DNA of 64,000 bases, taken from assembly GCA_013397845.1 (NCBI GenBank), contig VZTG01005436.1:1731638-1795637 (forward strand), given 5' to 3'. The notes under the pieces are model-generated. The model did not search any database. It saw nothing but the letters and a program-made list of their open reading frames with translations, and was not told where the DNA came from. Of the stretch, positions 28,201-43,200 are shown piece by piece; position 1 is the first letter of the stretch; each line of letters begins with the position of its first letter. Position numbers and translations under genes: made by a program. This stretch comes from Melanocharis versteri. Its lineage: Eukaryota; Chordata; Aves; Passeriformes; Melanocharitidae.

Positions 28201-31200
28201 CTTACTTTCGTATTACTTCCTCCTGCTACAGAGCCCAAAATACAGTACCATGAAACCTTTGAAGAAAATGAGAACAAAATTAGTTGACGCACAGGATTAT
28301 TTCCAACACTTGCCTAATGTAGAATGTACAAATTTTGTGGAAACAGTCTCTGCAAAAAAAACCCAACTTAGTTATTAAAAAGTATAGTCTCACTGCACTA
28401 AAAACATCAATTAATTTATTTAGCTGCAAAACTAGATATACTACAGTGGCAATAAAAACAAATGATTCTCCATTATCCTAAGCCCACCTTGAGTTACCCT
28501 ATTCCTCAAAGTTATCCTAAAGCACAAACTCTATAGGTCCCCTAGATCCATTACTTGATCCTTGCAATGGTGTTCTTCTGAACTTGGCATTGGGCTCTGA
28601 TTTAGGGAACTCCTTGAGGACAGATCCTTAAAATCAAGCAAAAGAAATGCAGGTATGACATCTCTCCATCCTGTTGTGTCAACTGCAGAGCTCAGCTTCC
28701 TGTCATCATCAACCCTGCTGAGGCTGCACTCGATCTCACTGTCTGTCATCAATGTAGGTACTGAAGAGCAGCAGCCCCAAGACTGAGCTCTGAGGGACCC
28801 CACTCATCACCATCCACTACCTGGGCACAGAGCCATGGACCACACAACTGTGGCTGTGTCCATCCAGCTAATTCCTTATCCACTGAATGGCTATTCATCC
28901 ATCAAATCCGTGTCTCATCAATCTGGAGATCAGGATGTCATGTGGGACCATATCAAAGGCCTTACAGAAGTCTAAATGACGACATCTATTGGTGTTCCCC
29001 TGTTGACTGTTTTTCACAAGGTGCTAATGAAAGTGAGGAGATTATTTTCAAGTAAGACTTTAGATCTGTAAATTTCAGAGGTATTTTGACTCCTAGTACA
29101 AGAACTATATATGTCTAATTAAATCCTAGGCATAAATTTATCCTAAGAAACTAACGAAATCCTAAGTATTCAGTTAATTACTTCTACATAAAAAAAAAAA
29201 TCTTTCCTGTCTGCTCAATAGCTACATGTAACTTTGGGAAAAAATCTTCTAGACTATCTGTGCTCCACTTATAAGAATAATAATCACATTTCGCCATCTA
29301 GCGGCCCAAGATGTTGCATTCACCCTCCTGTATCAAACAAAATGAAGTTTAAACACTTATTAAAACAAATGAACTACCAAATTTTAAAGAGTTCTTAAAA
29401 TTTTATTTTAGATTCAGTAAGGATAAAAAGGATAAACTTTCCCCTAATTAAAATATTTGAAATTCACTAATAAAACTGCAATAAAACAGTTATGAAACAA
29501 TCATTCACAGAAACATTCTTACCACTATTAATAAGCTTTGAGTTTCTACTGGGTTTACGCATGATTATTTTGAAGAAGTTTGCAAAATCACTACAAAAAT
29601 TTCTCTCTCAAGAAAACTGCACCTAGTGTTTCTTTCATTCTTCAGCCTGTTTGAATCCTTTCTGGTCAAGGGAAGGAGAATAAGGTGATTTGGAACAGTC
29701 AGAACGGTTTTACCAAGAACAAATCGAGGCTAACCACCACAACCGGCCTCTGCAATAAAATTACTTGATTAGCAGAGGAAGGGAGAGGAGTAGATGGCAT
29801 ATACTTTTCACAGTAGTGCACGGTAGGAGGAGGAAAAACAACAGACCTAAATTGAAGCAATGGAGATTCCAACTGTACATTAGAAAACAAGTTTTCTATG
29901 AACATGTTGCCCTCTTGGAACACACTTTCCAGAGAAGCTTTCTCCATTCTTGGAAGTTTTTGGAACCGACTGCATAAAGCTCTGAGCAAACTGGTCTAGT
30001 CTCATAGCCAACCCTACTTTGAGCAGAAGGTTGGACAAGAGACCTCTCCTAATATGTCCTATGATCCGCACAGTCCTGTGACTCTACATGTTCAACAGAA
30101 AGTGGATTTCCACCTGAACTATGTCACTTCAACACTTCATTAACAGAGACTTCAGTGAGGTACTTTTTTGCATCACATGATGCAACAGTCTTGCATCTCT
30201 TCAGAGGGTAACTAGGAGTATGCCAAACCCTAAGCAAGAAAATCAGCTTTTGATAAGTGGAATAAATAAGTATTAGACAACAGAAGCACCAAGGGACATG
30301 AAGCACAAGATTAAGAAAGTTTCATGCAAATGTGAAGATCAAAACAGTGAGTCACAGAGGAAAACTGACTCATAGAGGGAAAAAAAAGGGATACTTAATT
30401 AAGTCAGAATAACATAATCTTCTCAGGAACAAAGAAAAATGTGTCGGTATAGCACTGTTGAAACAACTTTTTCTCTTGTGTATGGTTTAGTTATTTCTTG
30501 TGTAGTCATCATGAAAAACATTACCTGAATATCCGAATCAAACGGGGCTGGTTTAAATGTCATGGAGCAATGTGATCTAGAAAGTAACAAAGGAGGAGGA
30601 GGAGTCCTGCTTTTTTCCTTGCTGCTCATAGCTTCTTTGAGACTGCGATACAATGCACTCTGTTCAGCTTCAACTTGCTCAATTAAAGTTAGTGCTTCCT
30701 ACAATTTAAATTAAAACAAAAGGGAAAACTATTAAAATATAACAATCAGACAGATTTAAAATTTATACATTATTTTCAAATTGCCACAGAATATTTCACT
30801 GCTGTGTAGAAAACGTTCAGTAGCTTTTCATATTATCCTACATCCTAAATTAGGATGAACGGTACTTTCTGTAAGCTTACACATGCAGATTAATTTCACA
30901 ATTAGGGAATGCAGGGTTGCTTGCGAAAAAAGCATATAAAATTTTGAAAGAACCTATAGGAAAAAAGAGCATGGTTACAAATAATTTTGATAAGCAATTA
31001 GTGCCAGCCAGTGAAACTCTAGCAAGAAATAAAAAATATATCAACTCCTATTTAGGAGAAAGCTGGAAACCTAATCTGTGGAATTTCTGGAGGAGCTGTA
31101 GAAGCAGTTAGACTGATTTTTTGTACTTCAGAAACAGAGGGAAAAAATGAAGTCTAGAAATAAAGGAAAAGGAGGAGAATGTGAGTCCAGAAAAAGTAGG

Positions 31201-34200
31201 GCTAAGCCATTTTCCCCTTGGTTATCTGTAGACAGCTGAAAGCTGGCTGACAGCCTATTAGTATGTCAAAAATGAGGAGACACCCTGCATACAGTGATTA
31301 TGTGGCCATTTGGTTGGAGACCAAGGCTACACTTTTTTTCTTACTTGACTGAATGAATAGCAGATTGGTAGGTTTCTTCACCTTGATTTCATTGCCAGTA
31401 CAAGTGAAACTTAACTTGGAAATCTAATATTAAGAACTTAGTACTTCTGTATCTTTTACTTGTGGCAGCTGTTCAGTGCATATCAAAGCCAAAAAGGCCA
31501 GCTCCCAGAAATGAACAAGGATTACATTTTTTGTAGAGACAACAAATGACATATTCCTACAACTAGAAATTTTATTTGCAGCCTTTTAGTATCCTACACT
31601 GGACCAAGGATTTAGGCTGAGTCTGAAGGATAAAACGAAAAAAAATTTCCAAGATATTGGTAATTAAGTGACAATACCATTATCTTGCACCTTAACAGTT
31701 TCTTGTTTCTGTCCTCATACATTTAAAAGACTACACCATAGCAGGTCAGATCACAGATTAAGCCAGGAATCTCATGTCCAAAAATTATGAAAATATTACA
31801 GATTTATGGTGAAATGAGTGAAACAGGGAGCTAAGATTTAATAGAGCCTTTTGCTTAGCTAACCATTTTCACAGCCCTACCACTCCACCCCATTCCCTTA
31901 CCCTTTAGATTAGGGTTGCATCCACCCTGGTGGGACACATTACAAGAAGGATATAAGATAAAGAACAAGATACAGAGTGACTCTCTCCATCACACAGCCA
32001 TTCAACTTTTCCAATCAGTAGTCTGAAGGTGCATCGCTTCCTTAAAAATTCCACTTCTCCGTGGTAAGCTGTGCTATGACACAATCTTTAATTAAAAGAA
32101 TCACAGACTCGTTTTTGTCTGAGGACATGTTTCTGATTAGTGCAAGGGTGGGAATGCTCCCAGGTTGAATTAAGATTGTGTTTGACTGAGAGTGGTACTG
32201 CATGACCTGTACTCCAGTAATTGTAGAACTTGGAAGATAATATGCATGGCAGTGTCGCAAGATGAGCAAGAGTAATCTTATGATTGAAGAAGCCAAATAT
32301 CACCAGCCAAAAACCCCAAATGCTTGACCTGTGATAAAACACATTTTATCCCTGCCTCTGTCAAAGACTTGCACGACGGTATTAACTTAATCACATTAAT
32401 TCAATTTTACAACTGGCCAATGAGAAATACCCAGTGTATCCAATTCTGTAAAGACTTGGATGTCCAACTAGACATACAGGACAGGAAGGAAGAATTAAAC
32501 AACTGTGAAAGAAATAATAAAAATGCACAGCAGCTCGTTAAGCAGTTTGATGTAATTGAGTATACACATATGACTCAGAAATTTCCATACCTATTCAGTT
32601 GTTTACTGCATGAGAAATGGTTATTTTTATGCTACTCAAAATAAAATAAACTGCTTCCTATTTTGCTACATAACAAAAACAGATTTGTAGCACATTGTGC
32701 TGATTACAGGAGAAAAGACAAGAAGATGCAAGTAATTCTATAAAGAATTCTATAATAAAAAAAGCAAAAGCATGAAAATAAAAGTATGGATTTGCTGTTT
32801 ATTAAATGAGCACCATCCACCTCAAGCAGGAAAATTAATTGAGCATATAATTAAATACTTCATCATGAAACAAATATCAAAACAGATCATGCTAAGTTTG
32901 CCCAGACAAAATTAATTCTGATATTTTCTGGCAAAACTACCTGTAGATTTATTACATTTTTTTATCAACATCTTTCTTGGTGAAAAGTGCACAGAAGCAA
33001 AATGTAGTGAAGGTCAGTGTAAGAACTTGGTAAACATTTGTTTGGGATAACCAGATATTTCTTGGGAATTGCTTGTAAGTCTTCACTGGTGACTACAGTT
33101 ACAACTTTCATACCATATCACAACATCTGATATATTTATGATATTCATAAATAACACAAATTTTACAAATATGAGAGATATTTTTAATGTATGCATTTTT
33201 CTGATCCAGGTTTTGCATTCTTCTGATGTATAAACATATGTATTACTTATCATGCTTCCAAATTTGTGGCACTTAAAAGAAAAACACTTCCTAGTAACTT
33301 CTTGCTTAAAATACTCTTTTATATATTATACAGTGAAAATTGCAGATTCTGTTATTTGTTGTAGAGGCTATGAAAAATTTTAAGCCCTGTTGATGAGCAG
33401 ACAATTTTCATGGACAGATACTGGCACAAAGCTCAATGGTAATACCCTGATTCATTTCAAGAGACTGAAATGAGCCCAGGAAGACTCTGCTTTTAGCTCC
33501 AATAGATTCCAAAATCCCAGTATCTAAACTGTTTATTTAGTAAGAGTAAAATAAATTCCATGTCATCATCATCAGCCAAAGTATTCTAAGAAGACATAGA
33601 GATCTTGGAAAAAGAACAATGTTGAAGGTTACAATAAGGAAACCTGAATGACATTTTGGCAATGTATAGGTTCATAACTGCAAAGTATAGAAGATTAAGT
33701 GTAGAAAGAAAGATCTTATCTTCCCTCAGGTTTCCTGCAATTTGTTTGTACACAAAAAATTTGGGGATGTGCTCTTTCCTTGTTTTAAGGTCACTTTATT
33801 CTTTCATCATAATGAAACTTCTCAGGAAAAAAATTGACAATAGAGGTTAAAAACACATGATGACCCTCAAGTTCCTTCAATTTTTCTTGTTTTTTAAGAA
33901 GTAGTATTCCCTATCTTAATTGCTCATGAAACGTGAAAAACTGTGCTAATGATAAAGAATTTCAGTCACAAGACTTTTGTTATTACCTCCAATAGCTGCC
34001 TTTGGGAAGTAGTAGTTAACTCTTCAGGGAACTTCTGTGCAGCCTTTTGCATCAAAAAGATTGCTCTGGATAGCTTATTCCTTTTAATTTTTTTCATTAT
34101 AAGTTCCTCTAGAAAACAGATATTTTAAGACATTTATAAAACAGTGGCAATACTTTACTATACTTCTAAAATCTTAATTAATAAGCCTTACCTGATAAAT

Positions 34201-37200
34201 ATTGGAAATCTTCAATATTCTTCCCATGAGACTTACTAGACTTCAGACTTCTGTCAACAACTTGAGCACCTGTGTGGGAAGAAAATATTGAGTTACTTCA
34301 ATAGTGCTATTGCAAAAAATTGAGTGAGAGGGGTTAATATGCAGTTTTATAGTACAGCTCTGCTCCATCTCACATTCTTTTCTTTGGTTCAAGTAGAATT
34401 TCTAGTATAGATCATGCCAGTAAAAATATTCCACCCTCCTGCTCTAACACCTTTAGTAGTTATATTAACACCACAGAAAAAAAGAGGTTTTGTTTGATCA
34501 CAGGGAGCAGGACACAGTGTAGCTCTGCAGTGTCAAACTAATACCAGGTTTTAATTAAAAAAAAACCAAAAAAACACTAAGAATGAGAGACCAAGCTGAG
34601 TTTTTTCAGAAGCCATTTGGCGAGAGTGGGATATCTGCTGACTGGAAAGATATAGAGACAAGTTCACAGGAGAAGTTCAAATTACCAAGACCACTGGATA
34701 AAATATTCAAATCATTCTCTAGAGAGACAACCAGCATTACAGAAAAAAAAAAGTCTGCAGAACATCCACCAGTTTTTCTTAACTGGCACTGTAAAAGTTA
34801 ATATTATAGCTAAAATACAACAAACTGTCTAGGAATGAAATCCATTAGTTGCAGCAAAGTTTAACTCCCATTTGTTGAGTAGAGGTTGGAGACTAGTATC
34901 ATGTAAATCTAAATTCTGCAAATTCAGTACCTTATTTCTGTCTGTATGTGGCATACAAACTGCCCAACACCAGCTCCTCTTCATAAAGCTGATACTCCTT
35001 TATTTCTTAGTACTCCAGAATATATTAACAAAAATATTTTAATCAAGTTATTAAGATTAGTTAACTTTACTGAAACATACCTTGTGTAATTTTAAGAAGT
35101 TTCACGGCTACTCGATGTTGGGCCTGAATGAGCTCCAAGTGTAAATCTGTTACAAAACCATTATCTGTTCCTGTTTTATCATCACCACATCCCAAAACAG
35201 AATTCAAATTCTGATCATTTGAGTCCACCTAATAAATAGGAAGTGGCAATTAAGCAAATACAAACCTTCACTACTTAGCTTACTGCATTTTTCTTGATAC
35301 TGATATTATTTCAGTAAACTGACAAACTGAAATTTTTCATACTTGTGTAATATGCAGTCAATCAAGAAAGCATGGAAAGAAGGTTAGTGACCAGACAGAG
35401 AGAGCATGGATAATAATGGACAAAGAAAACTAGACAAAATCTGACAATCAATAGAGAACTGGATCAATAATAGAGATAAAATTGCAAAAACTGTTTTACT
35501 GTGTTACCAGTCCACAAAACAAATATCATCTTGATATAGAATGATAATATTTAGAAAATCTGAACTCACATCAACAGCAAAAATTGATTTTAACAATAAA
35601 CAGTTACAAGCAATAAATATGAACAGGATTTCTGCTCTTATTTTATGCAAGAATCTATAAATTAGAATTATTTCAAAAGAAATGTTAAGGAAAGCCTAAA
35701 GGAGTTCATAGTTTATTATCGAAAGAGAAAAATGCTATTTCAACTTGTGCTGGCTTTGGCTTAGGCAGTTAGTTTTCTTCATGGTAGCTGGTATGGAGCA
35801 GTATTTTGTACTTGTTCTGGAAATAGTGTTGATAATGTCAGGGATGTTTTCATTACTGATGAGCAGTGCTCACACAGCATCAAGGCCTCTTCTGCCACCC
35901 CAACCAGAGAGGAGGCTGAGGAGGCACAAGTTTTTGGGAGGAGACACAACCAGGGCAGCTGATCCCACTGACCAAAGGGATATTCCAGCCCATACAACAT
36001 CATGGTCAGCACATAAACCTGGGGGAAGGAGGAAGGGGCAGATGTTCAAGTGATAGCATCTGTCTTCCCAAGCCACCATTATATGTGGTGGGGACTCCTG
36101 GAGTTGGCTGAACACCTGCCTGCCCATGGGAAGAGGTGAATTAATTCCTTGTTTTGCTTTGCTTGCGTGTGCAGCTTTTGCTTTCCTTATTAAACTGTCC
36201 TGATCTCAACCCACGAGTTTTCTGGCTTTTACCCTTCCCCCAGGGCACTGTGAGGGACTGGGTGAGCAGCTGCCAGCTGGGGTTAAGCCACAACACTAAT
36301 ACACAGAGATGTATTTTTTCTATTCTTTTCTTACATGGGCCAGGAAGATGAGGTATATTTGATAGTGCTAAGATTTCTAAGAATGAAGAATACATGAAGT
36401 TTGTGTCATCAAAATACAACATATTACTGATATTTAAAAAGTGTAGCTTTTTGTAAACTTTACCTTTGTACAGCAGTTGTCAAATATCGACTTTCCATCT
36501 GGTAAAAGGGTCGTTAACCGAGATGTGTTCATGTCATTAATTGCTTTTTCAAGAATTTCATAAGCAATTTGTAATTGTTCTGTAGGCGTTTTCTGAAATG
36601 AAAACCCATAAAAACACATTTTGTTAGATAACAGCATTATAAACTATAATATAGACTATCAAAAGCAATATGCTTTTCTTTTTAGCTGATGAAGTTTAAA
36701 ACTGTCAGATAATCTTTACGTAAGTACTGCTCCCCATACTTTAACATACTAATATCAATGTTTAAAATTTCAAGTAGGACTGATTTTCCTTCAGCTCCAA
36801 AAAAAACCCCAAAAAAACCCAACCAATTACTCAGAGTTAGCTTATAGCAGAATGAAACCGAACTTAAAGAATTAGGTTGAAAACATAGTATTTTTCACAA
36901 GCAGTTTTTCAATATTCCATTAAACACTACTAAGAAAACACTGCTTTTCCAGAAAACACCACCTTTAAGCAGTCTGTCATTGAACTAAAACTTCTCTATG
37001 TGTGTAAGCATTAAGACATATCACTGACAACACTTCTGAATCCTCAGGATAACGCATATCATTCGTCCTTAACATGCTTTATTAAGTCATTTGATGAGAG
37101 AATTCTGCAAAATGCTGAACAAAGCAAGGACACTCAGGATGTTTCAGCTATTCCACATGATCCTCACAAAAAGAAGGAAGCAAAAACACAACGCAAAATA

Positions 37201-40200
37201 TTTTCCTAGACGAAGCAAGGACTAAAATTTCTGCTATCTTAAAATAATGTGCTATTAAACCATTTCAGGCTGGTACTACAGATTGGCATTAAAAAAAGGT
37301 ATACCATGGAAATCATTATGCTCATGCTGTAAAAAAACTTTCAAATACAATCTCTTCCATAAAAAGGATTGATAAAAAAGACTCAGAGAAAATTTTCAAA
37401 TTTTATTTCATTCGAAAAAATATCCTTGCTTTTTTCCCTTGCATTAGCAGGATTGTGTGAAACATTTCATCTTTGTAAAACTAAATAAAAAATTGTCTGA
37501 AAAGCTTCAAGCAATTCTTATTCTATTCAAAATCAATGTATTAATGAAGATAAACTGGACATTACCATCAGTATTTCAGGCATATCACAGGTTTCCTCTT
37601 GCAAAAGAGAGGCACTTCCTCCTTTTTTACAGTAAGAAAAGCAAAAGCGAAAATTAAATAAATCCAGAAAATTTTAGTACCATTTGATCAGCTCTACAAC
37701 TAATTTTGGAGTCTGGCAAGAATTCTGTTCTTCAGTGTTTGACTATGAGAGGTAGTGATATTGTTTCTTGAAAAGCCTTCCAGGGCTTAGACACACAGCG
37801 ATGTACCTACAGTTATACTAATACAGGATATTATTAGCCAATAATGTTGCATTTTAAAGGTACCCTATATTTCATAGCCTCGTTATATCCAAGCTAATGA
37901 AACTAGGACTAATTTCGTAGTTCCTCATATTTTTGTAGAATTCATATCAATTCTCCATTTTGAAACTGATTCAAATCTATTATCTAATTCACAGTTCATT
38001 TCACTTACAGAAGGATCTTTAAGTACAGGAGGTCATATTTTTACAATAGATACTACTTCATTTTAATATTTCTTGAAGCAGTATTATCACCCTTTCAAAG
38101 TTTGCTTTGATTGTTTAAATTACTTTCATTTATGAAGAATGCATCCAAACTTACATTTGCCTCTTCAAAACAAGAGAAAGTAATTTTTTAGTTCTTGGTT
38201 ACAGCCCTCTAACTTCATTTCTTTGCTGAAATAAATTATTTTTTTGCCCTTTCGGAGGAATAACCTTTTACTTGCTCCTTGTGCCACTTTTTTGTGTTTG
38301 TTTTTGCTTGTTCACTGTCTCTTCCTCATAAATAAGAAGATTTGTATTCACTCAGTACTCATTCAGTAAATAGGTTTTTTTCAGCACAAGCATGGGCTTG
38401 ACTGTCAGCCTGTTTTGACCAATGGCTCCTATTTATTCAGCTTTTTTTTTCCCTCCAAAAAGACATACCTAAACTGAATGAAAAAGACCGGGCGCTACAA
38501 TGAGAATTCATTTAGTCTCCCTCAGAACATCATGATTTTCGTAACACCACTGAAAACAATACCTATTCTGCCTTAATAATAAGTAGTAATTTCCCAAGAT
38601 TTTTTTACTTCCAAAAGTGCAAAACTATTATCATTTCTTTCTGTTTCTAGATATGGTCTAAAAAGATCCTTAACATTTGCTCTCTAGTTACTGTAAAACA
38701 CTTACGAAAGTTATGATTCATATTCCAAAATATACAACAAAGAACTTTTAAAAATATGTCTAAATATTCATATTTTACAGCATTAGTCAGGTTTTGGAAG
38801 GAGATATGTTTAATGTGATTGTCATAGCATATCTAAATAATGTCAGCCAAGTTCAATTTCAAAAACAATTGAATTACTATACAAAAATCAAGACTATGTA
38901 GAGAAGAAAACCAAACTGATGACCCAATAAATGCAAAAGCTTCAGTATGACCTCAATACTTTCCCCTTTTGTTTGGCCTGCAGAGAACCAGCATTTGAAG
39001 GCTCCAAATGAGCCACAGCACATACTGCCTTTCGCCTAGTCCATATTCAGAGAAGGTAGCAGTGATCTGAGGCTACTGTGAAGGGGCTAAGAGACATGTA
39101 GAAGACCTGTGGGGAGAGTGAGTAACAAGAGATGCAATTCAAAATGGGGTCACTTTGGTAGAACTGGAAATGTAAGGAAAGAAATCAAAAATCCTTGGAA
39201 AAATAGGCTTCATTAGCTCCAATAATGGATGAAATTTTGTGCGAAAAACACTGTTCTTCTAGTCTCAGCAATCTCCTTACAATATTTTTTGAATATGTAT
39301 GTTAGTAAGTTTTCAGCTCAGAAAAGTTCCAATCTTAAAAGTCATTCTTGAAAGAAACCTCAACTTTTCTTGAAAGCTTTACCTTCTTTTTCCTTAGATT
39401 CACTTGTAGAATCAGCTACATTTTCCAGTATTGCAGCTAGACATAAGGTTATCTCTGCAAACATTTCATTAGTGTCTGCTATGTTGCTCTTCTCAATTAT
39501 TTCATTTATTATCCAGAGTATATGAACCCACTAAAAATGAGGGAAGGGGAAAAAAAAGAATCAAGACAGAGATAAATCATATATTCAGAAGACATTTACA
39601 TATTACAGAGGTAGACAGGGTTTTGCACTCAAAATTGTTTAAAAATATTCACAAGAACGCATACAACTCCTTTCCTGGATCTGGCTGCTTCTTTTTTTAA
39701 ACGTCACCAGACTAAGATGCTGAATTTACACTGCTCCATAGCCCCTGTTCTTCACACAGCAGACTTTTTTTTATTATTATTTTAGAACATTATTATTCCT
39801 GTCATTCCTTTTGGAAAGGTTTATGAATGTTCTACAGCCATAATTTCTATACCTTGCTCTAGTGCAATAAGCCTTCCAGGAGATTTGATTACCTGCCTCT
39901 CATTTATCTCCATATCTTTCCACTTAAACTCAGAATAAAAGGGACCCAAACACCACTGTTACACCTACAGAGGAAAATAACCACACATCACCTTCTGGGG
40001 AACCTCTGAACTTTATTTTACAGGGTCACGAAATTAACTCCTGCAGAAATTGGTTGTTTAGCACCAACTGGCAGCCCAGAGAGCCCATTTCACCAAAGAG
40101 CCTCTCACCCACAGGACAAATTTGAGGTACAGCTGTGACTCTGTCCAGTGGGTCGAATGCTATTGACTCCCATCTCCCTTGTCTTAAGCTGTAAGGTTGT

Positions 40201-43200
40201 TTCCACTTTGTTCAACTGACCTAGGGAACTTTCTTGAAATACATTGATATTTTCTGCCACAACATCCCAAATTCTTCTTCTTACATCCTGCCCAAATGCT
40301 TTCACCAATTTAGCTTCTTACCACCATAGCCCACTGGCAGACAGTGGGTCACTTCACTGCAAAAAGACTAAGAGAATATTTTGGTATGGGCATATGTGAG
40401 CACAGTGTGTTCAAAGAGCATATACAATTCATATTTTTGGTGAAGATGTTTTATCTGCATTTTACCATTAAAAAAGGTACTTCGACTGGATACCAGTATT
40501 TTACTGGCTTTACTATAACTGGCTGAATCCACATTAAGAGAAATACATTATAATGAAAGAGTACTTGGTAAGCTTGGTGTTTGTGGATATATTCTAAGCA
40601 GTCACTTCCACTCATTTGGATTTGCTGAAGTTCCGTTTTACACTTCTGCCACAAACACATTACTACATCAACAAGCATTTCTTTGTCAGGATGGACATTC
40701 TGGAAAGAAAAAACAATATGATTGTGGGAACGGGTAGGCATATGAACACACAAATAACCCAGTACATAAACAGCATCAACATTTTTCCACACGAGTAAAT
40801 AAAATATGTCACTTTCTTATAAGGGATGACAACATTTTGAGAGCTTCAGAGATACTTTTTAAAAATAATTTCTGGTAGGCCACCCAATCTTTTCTTATTT
40901 CAACAATATAAGTGGGTTTAGAAGTTTGGGGAGTTTATTTCTTTTTTTTTTATTGACAAGCTCTTAAAAGTAACACAGACATGGAAATCAGCAAGATAAA
41001 AATTACATGAGAGCAAATTAACTATAATGCTGTAATAATCAATAGATTCTGGAGAAACTTCATTTTTATTAAAGTATTTAAATATTTGCAGAAGGAAATC
41101 TAAATTAACAGTTTCATTTTGCTTGACAGAGTACTTCCATGGGCTGTTGGTGCATCTGAGATGATGAAGCAGTGAAAAACAAACAACTAGAAAAAAATTT
41201 GGAGTGAAATATCTAACGAGTGAAAGAAATGTTAAACCCTACCTGCACCTTGCAAAGAGAATAATTAACAAAGTCAAAACTCTAGTCAGTTAACGTCCTA
41301 ATTAACACATTTCAAAAGGCCATAGAGTCCACCTATGTGTTAAACACGTTCTGAACAGTGAGTAAGGATCTGTACACATCTTTATCACCAGTTATAGCAG
41401 AGTTGAACTAGTATCTCAGGTGCAGTGAAACCTGATATATCCACACCATCTATACTCTCATATACGTCTGAGCGTAAGATCTATGGGATGTTGATAATGA
41501 AACTGAGGGGAGAAAAAAATGGAAAAAACGTAAATCAAAATTACTTTTGCCACTGGTTTGGTGGCAGCAAACTGCTAGATTGCCTCAGCTATATATCATG
41601 TAAGCTCACCATCAGTGAATGCTCTGTTAATCAGGGGCAAATTTGTCTTTCTTCTCTGGACAGAAGGTCAGGAAGATTTGTGGGAAAGTGTAGAAGAACC
41701 AGTAGAGTTTAAATCCAGGTAACTGCCTCCATACAGAGGTCACATCAAACACTGACAAACCATGCTATCTAAAGGTATCTGTGGGGTACCTCACAAGCAA
41801 GGTACTCTGACTAAATATACTACACTAAAGCTAAAAATGTGTGTGCTCCAGTTATACCCAAATTGTGGCAATATTCAAATTATATCTAAAATAAATTTTG
41901 CAGTTAAGATATATGCCACATTAACAGAACAGGTTTTTTCCAAGGAAAATTTTTCATTAGTCTTTTGGATCACAAACTATTTTAATATAAGTACTAGTTG
42001 TGAAGACATTGCACTATAATTTCTTCCCTTCTCAGTAGCACATTAAGAGGAAATCTCAGTTTGAGCAAGTAGAAGTGGTTACTCTGGGAATAAACTATCA
42101 CATACGTAATGGAAATAATTCCACAGTAGAGACTTCAGCACAGAGTCCCACTCTCATTGGTTTTGTTGTTGCTGCTGCTTGTTTGGCTTTTTTGCAGTGA
42201 GAATTTACCTTAAATTGCAGACATACTGCTGTCAAAAAGGCATTATCATTCCTTAGGGTAACTGTCCCCATTTCTACAAATATTGCAGAAGAGTTTTCCA
42301 CAGCTGAGCATATTTGCCCACCTAAATCTAGCATATGTAAAGAAATTTGATCTCTGCTTGATTAGTTGAAACATGCTATCAGCCCTATGGTCTTCCAAAT
42401 AGGTTTAATATCTAATTAACATTTTTTAAGCAACTGATTACAGAGCATTTTTTAAAAATGAAACCATTGTTTAAAATCACAAACTGATTACATTCATAAG
42501 TACATTTTTTCACTTTTTATATTCTTGCAGTTTGTTAGTCATGGAACTGATTCCTTTGATCTTCAGTTATATACGTTCATCACAGATTAAGTGATATATT
42601 GAGAAGAAGTGTCTCTAATTCTGTTATTACCTGCTCAGATGTGGAGACACAGGAAAACACTGTTGTTGCCAAAATCGTAAGATCATGAAAAGGATCTCCA
42701 GGCTTTAAGGATTCCTCTACACTCAACATTTATAAAAAAGGGGAAGAAATGAAAGGCAAGACATTATATCTAATTTAAAACCTAAGTTTGAAAATATCTG
42801 AGTCAACTGATTTACTAATATAAGCCAGCAGAATACATGGTCTAAGAAACAGTAAATTCAGAGGGGGACAGATAATTCCAAGTTTATTCACTTCTGTGAA
42901 ATGTGAGCATTTCTATTTTTAGGAAACAGAAAGTTTTCAAGATATATTCAGGGTTTTGATTGTCATAGAATTAAACTGCAGTTGCTCTAACAAGTTTTTC
43001 TTGCTTTTATGTAAAGAAATTTTGCATAAATTAAGTATAAGAACAGACAAAAAAACCCCTCAAAGATCTGTTTCACTTTTTCCCTGAAAACTTGTCTGAA
43101 AACATTCAAACATTTTGCATCTTTGCTTATAACTTGACGCATGTTTAACATACATCATGCATCTCCCACTTAAGGGAAATCGCATAAAGTCATATTTTGA

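Noticed and set aside
32324..32644. Plus-strand 106-codon frame in intron 19/20
   Set aside because: No protein signature and ordinary intron composition around it.
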